Of a stretch of 38,119 nucleotides of DNA, positions 34,448-38,119 are shown in pieces; positions within the stretch are counted from its first letter, which is position 1; each line of letters starts with the position of its first letter. The notes below the pieces were generated by a model. It was given only the letters and a program-made list of their open reading frames with translations. It searched no databases and was not told the origin of the DNA. Made by a program: the position numbers and the translations under genes. This DNA is from Candidatus Nealsoniibacteriota bacterium (GTDB taxonomy: Bacteria; Patescibacteriota; Minisyncoccia; Minisyncoccales; RBG-13-42-11): positions 1-38,119 of the forward strand of contig JAHXGL010000005.1 of assembly GCA_019923655.1 (NCBI GenBank). The letters run 5' to 3'.

Positions 34448-35536
34448 TCATATTCCTTGCTTTTTTAATTCAGTAAAAAGCTCTTTTTGTTTCTTTGTTA
34501 ATTTGGTTGGCGTCTTGACCATTAATATTACATACATGCTTCCTTTGCCATAACCGGAAAAATGAGGAATTCCTTTTTCTGAAATTCGCAAAATTTTTCC
34601 TGATTCAGTTCCTGAAGGAATTTTTAATAAAATTTTGGTCTTTTTTCCGTCCGAACCTCCTAATGTCGGCGCTTCAATTTCATCTCCTAAAGCGGCTTGC
34701 GAAAAAGAAATAGCCAAAGAAACATATAAATCATCTCCCCTTCTCTTAAAAACAGAGTGTCGCTTTACAAAAATCTTTATATATAAATTGCCTGGCTTTC
34801 CGCCTCTTCTGCCTGCTTCTCCTTTTTCCTCAATTTTAAGGACCTGATTGTTATCCACGCCAGCTGGAATAAAAATTTTAATTTTATCTTCGCCTTTTAT
34901 TCTTCCTTCGCCTTTGCAAACATTACAAAGTTTGGTTGGCCGATATCCTTCTCCGTTACACTCCGGACAAATAGTGTGCCTGGTGAATGCCCCTAAAAAT
35001 GTTTTTTTAATTTGCTGAACATGGCCAGTGCCTCGGCAAGAGAAACATTCATTATTTGAAAAACCCGGTTCAGCTCCCCTGCCCTGACACCGAGAACAGG
35101 CAATCATTTTATACAGGGAAATTTCTTTTTCTATTCCAGATAAGGTATTTTCTAACAAGATTTCTAAATCAATTTCAATATCTTTTCCTCTTTTTAGGTC
35201 TTTTCTTCTGCGAGGAACGCCAAAGCCAAACATTTCTTCCATTAACTCTCCTAAATCAAATTCAGCTCCAACGTTTTCTGAATTACCCCAAGCCCAGTTA
35301 AAATCAAAACCAGGATGAGCTCCCGCTCCTTCTTCAAAAACCTGGCCAAAGCTATCGTATTGAGTTCTTTTTTTCTGGTCAGAAAGAACTTGATAGGCTT
35401 CGTTTATCTCTTTAAACTTTTTCTCGTCTCCGCCTTTATCGGGGTGATATTTATGAGCTAATTTCCGATATGCCTTTTTAACTTCTTCTTGAGACGCGCC
35501 TTTGCGAATGCCTAATGTTTGATAATAATCTTTCAT
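34448..35536 (-). CDS. dnaJ: Molecular chaperone DnaJ
   Basis: [33 protein letters not shown], CxxCxGxG zinc repeats, C-terminal substrate-binding domain. Confidence 0.94.
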   Translation of the reverse strand: MKDYYQTLGIRKGASQEEVKKAYRKLAHKYHPDKGGDEKKFKEINEAYQVLSDQKKRTQYDSFGQVFEEGAGAHPGFDFNWAWGNSENVGAEFDLGELMEEMFGFGVPRRRKDLKRGKDIEIDLEILLENTLSGIEKEISLYKMIACSRCQGRGAEPGFSNNECFSCRGTGHVQQIKKTFLGAFTRHTICPECNGEGYRPTKLCNVCKGEGRIKGEDKIKIFIPAGVDNNQVLKIEEKGEAGRRGGKPGNLYIKIFVKRHSVFKRRGDDLYVSLAISFSQAALGDEIEAPTLGGSDGKKTKILLKIPSGTESGKILRISEKGIPHFSGYGKGSMYVILMVKTPTKLTKKQKELFTELKKQGI

Positions 35537-35553
35537 GTTATGTTTTTAGAAAC

Positions 35554-37461
35554 TTAGTCTTCTTTATACTCTCCTTCTTCAATATCTTTGGTTTCTTTAT
35601 CTTTGGTTTCTTTGCTTTGTTCTTTGCGTTTGTCTTCCTGTTTTTGTTCTTGTTTTTGCTCTTGCCGATACATCTCTGCTCCAATTTTCTGGATAACCGA
35701 AGAAAGCTCTGATGTTTTATTTTTAATTTCTTCTGTATTATCACTCTCTTTTATTTTTTTCAATGCGTCAATCTTTTCTTCAATTTCTTTTTTATCATCG
35801 TGCGAAATTTTCTCTCCAGCTTCCCTTAAAGTTTTGGTGCTGGCATAAATTAAACTATCAGCTATGTTCCTTGCTTCAATCAATTCCCTGTTCTTGCGGT
35901 CCTCTTCCATATGAAGTTCAGCGTCTTTTCTCATTTTGGCAGCTTCTTCTTTTGAAATACCGCAAGAACCTTCAATTCTTACGGATTGGCTTTTTCCGGT
36001 CGCTTTGTCTTTAGCTGAAACATTTAAGATGCCATTGGCGTCAATGTCAAAGCTTACTTCAATTTGAGGAATTCCGCGCGGGGCAAGGGGAAGACCGTCT
36101 AAAATAAACCTACCCAAACTTTTATTGTCCGAAGCCATTTGCCTTTCTCCTTGTAAAATATGGATTTCTACTGATGGTTGATTGTCAGCAGCTGTAGAAA
36201 AGATTTGAGTTTTGGCAACCGGCACAGTGGTATTTTTGGAAATTAAAACAGTGTTCACTCCACCCAGGGTTTCAATCCCCAAAGATAGCGGGGTAACGTC
36301 TAAAAGGAGAATATCTTTCACGTCTCCCTGTAGAATTCCGGCTTGAACAGCCGCTCCAATTGCCACGACCTCGTCAGGATTAACCTCTTTACAGGGCTCT
36401 TTGTTAAAAAGCTTTTTAATTTCCTCCTGAATCTTTGGCATCCTGGTCTGTCCGCCGACTAAAATTATTTCTTCAATATCTGAAATTGTCAGGTTTGCCT
36501 CTTTTAAGGTTTTTTTTACTAATTTAATTGATTGATCAATATAGCTCGCTACTAAATTCTCAAGACCGGCTCGGCTTAATTTGTATAAAAGATGCTTGGG
36601 TCCGGCAGCGTCTGAAGTAATAAAGGGAAGATTAATTTCTGTTTCTATTGCGCTGGACAATTCAATTTTTGCTTTCTCCCCTGCTTCTTTAATCCTCTGT
36701 AAAGCTAAAGAATCTTTAGATAAGTCAATTCCCTGTTCTTTTTTAAATTCTTCAACTATCCAATCTATGATTTTCCTGTCAAAATCATCTCCCCCTAAAT
36801 GAGTATCTCCGCCTATTGCCTTGACTTCAACCGTGTCTTCTGAAATATCCAGAATTGAAACATCAAAAGTCCCTCCGCCAAAATCAAAAACAACAATCTG
36901 TTGGTTTTTCTTTTTGGTCAAACCATAAGCCAAAGCAGCTGCTGTTGGTTCGTTAATTACCCTCTGGACATTAAAACCAGCGATTTCTCCAGCTACTTTA
37001 GTCGCTTTTCTTTGTGAATCATCAAAATAGGCAGGACAGGTAATAATTGCATCTTCAATTTTCTCGCCCAATTTTTCCTCAACATCTCTTTTTAGTTTCT
37101 GTAAAATCATTGCTGAAATTTCCAGCGCCTTATACCATTTGGTTCCCATTTTAACTTCCACTTCGCCATCAGCCGCTTCTTTAATTTCATAAGGCAGAAA
37201 TTTTTTATCTTTTTGGACTTCAGCATCAGAGAAGCGCTTGCCTATCAATCTCTTAATTGAATAGATAGTATTTTGAGGGTTGGTAATTTGCTGGCGCTTG
37301 GCTAAAACTCCGACTAATCGTTCATTGTTTTTACTCAAAGCAACAACCGAAGGAGTGGTTCTTCCTCCTTCTTTATTTTCAATGATTTTTGGCTCCCCAG
37401 CTTCTATTACAGCTGTGGCAGAAAATGTAGTGCCGAGGTCAATGCCTATAATTCTACCCAT
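35554..37461 (-). CDS. dnaK: Molecular chaperone DnaK (Hsp70)
   Basis: [50 protein letters not shown]. Confidence 0.95.
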   Translation of the reverse strand: MGRIIGIDLGTTFSATAVIEAGEPKIIENKEGGRTTPSVVALSKNNERLVGVLAKRQQITNPQNTIYSIKRLIGKRFSDAEVQKDKKFLPYEIKEAADGEVEVKMGTKWYKALEISAMILQKLKRDVEEKLGEKIEDAIITCPAYFDDSQRKATKVAGEIAGFNVQRVINEPTAAALAYGLTKKKNQQIVVFDFGGGTFDVSILDISEDTVEVKAIGGDTHLGGDDFDRKIIDWIVEEFKKEQGIDLSKDSLALQRIKEAGEKAKIELSSAIETEINLPFITSDAAGPKHLLYKLSRAGLENLVASYIDQSIKLVKKTLKEANLTISDIEEIILVGGQTRMPKIQEEIKKLFNKEPCKEVNPDEVVAIGAAVQAGILQGDVKDILLLDVTPLSLGIETLGGVNTVLISKNTTVPVAKTQIFSTAADNQPSVEIHILQGERQMASDNKSLGRFILDGLPLAPRGIPQIEVSFDIDANGILNVSAKDKATGKSQSVRIEGSCGISKEEAAKMRKDAELHMEEDRKNRELIEARNIADSLIYASTKTLREAGEKISHDDKKEIEEKIDALKKIKESDNTEEIKNKTSELSSVIQKIGAEMYRQEQKQEQKQEDKRKEQSKETKDKETKDIEEGEYKED

Positions 37462-37489
37462 AATTTTTTGTGCGTTTGCTTAATAATCT

Positions 37490-38059
37490 TTACTTGGTAA
37501 CCTTTACTTTTGTCGGTCTAATTACTTTGCCGTGTAATTTATAACCTTTTTGAATTTCTTCCACAACTATGCCGGACTTGCTCGCAAAAGCTTCAGCAAA
37601 ACTAGGTTCAACTATTTCCACTGCCTCATGAAAATTCGGGTCAAACTTGGTTCCAATCGCTTTTATCTCTTCTATTTCCTGATTTTTCAAAAAATCCAAA
37701 AAAAGGGTTTTAATCTGCAAAACTCCTTTTACCCCAATAGAAATTTTGCGTTCAACAAGGTCTGCATTTTTATCTTTGGTCATTTCCTTTAATAGTTCCT
37801 TTTCAGCTAAATCAAAATTATCCAAAATAAACAAAATTTTCAAAATTAAATCTAAGTTAGCATATTTTAAAATTTCTTCAACCCTTTCTATTTCTCCTCT
37901 TTTATAATTCAAAAAATCTGCCCTTGCCCTTTGCCAACCAGCTAAATATTCATCCTTTTGTTTTCTGCATTCTTTTATTTGCTGTTCTGCGTCTTTTAGT
38001 TTTGTCTGTTCTTTTTCTTTGCCTTGTTCTTTTACTTGTTCATTAAATTTATCTTCCAT
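37490..38059 (-). CDS. grpE: Nucleotide exchange factor GrpE
   Basis: WQRARADFLNYKR, FDPNFHEAVEIVE, QKGYKLHGKVIRPTKVKV; upstream of dnaK. Confidence 0.92.
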   Translation of the reverse strand: MEDKFNEQVKEQGKEKEQTKLKDAEQQIKECRKQKDEYLAGWQRARADFLNYKRGEIERVEEILKYANLDLILKILFILDNFDLAEKELLKEMTKDKNADLVERKISIGVKGVLQIKTLFLDFLKNQEIEEIKAIGTKFDPNFHEAVEIVEPSFAEAFASKSGIVVEEIQKGYKLHGKVIRPTKVKVTK

Positions 38060-38095
38060 ATTTCTTCTATACTATAAAAACCTTTAAATGTCAAA

Positions 38096-38110
38096 CGGGG
38101 TCTGACCCCG
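38096..38110. repeat. Palindrome CGGGGTC-T-GACCCCG at the window edge
   Basis: Perfect 7-bp arms; may be truncated by the window end. Confidence 0.6.
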
Positions 38111-38119
38111 CTATGCACA

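Noticed and set aside
35554-35680. Repetitive [26 protein letters not shown] tail of DnaK as a special element
   Set aside because: DnaK C-terminal tails are commonly disordered, charged and variable, so this is probably ordinary low-complexity sequence.
35588-35848. Antisense ORFs across the dnaK 3' end and other long genes
   Set aside because: Low-complexity hydrophobic translations opposite Lys/Glu-rich coding sequence; no independent support.

Overview
The window is an AT-rich, gene-dense bacterial segment. Gene content and style suggest a Patescibacteria/CPR (Parcubacteria-like) genome; this taxonomic call is an inference. Main blocks: (i) YvcK-family protein, GlmU-like nucleotidyltransferase and FolD; (ii) a near-complete pyrimidine cluster with no carAB in view (OTCase, PyrB, compact PyrC, PyrD-PyrK fusion, PRPP synthetase, PyrF, PyrE, purine PRTase); (iii) a small accessory patch next to tRNA-Leu(CAA) with a GC-rich repeat island, a sirtuin lacking the zinc module and an HTH remnant; (iv) TopA, DprA and an archaeal-type AspRS; (v) a cell-wall block (L,D-transpeptidase, MraY, MurL-like epimerase, MurD, FtsW, MurG) followed by GltX; (vi) a tyrosine recombinase, UppS, a geranylgeranyl-reductase-like protein, L27, PyrG, L9, an S41 protease, tRNA-Lys(UUU) and DnaJ-DnaK-GrpE. 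The most unusual signal is a set of short palindromic, dispersed elements in several sequence families. They occur in-frame inside conserved proteins (MurG, MurL-like, AspRS, PyrG, TopA, GrpE, the kelch protein) and at gene ends, where they supply stop codons or terminal residues. They resemble Rickettsia palindromic elements in behaviour, but the families here are distinct and no mobilising enzyme is visible.
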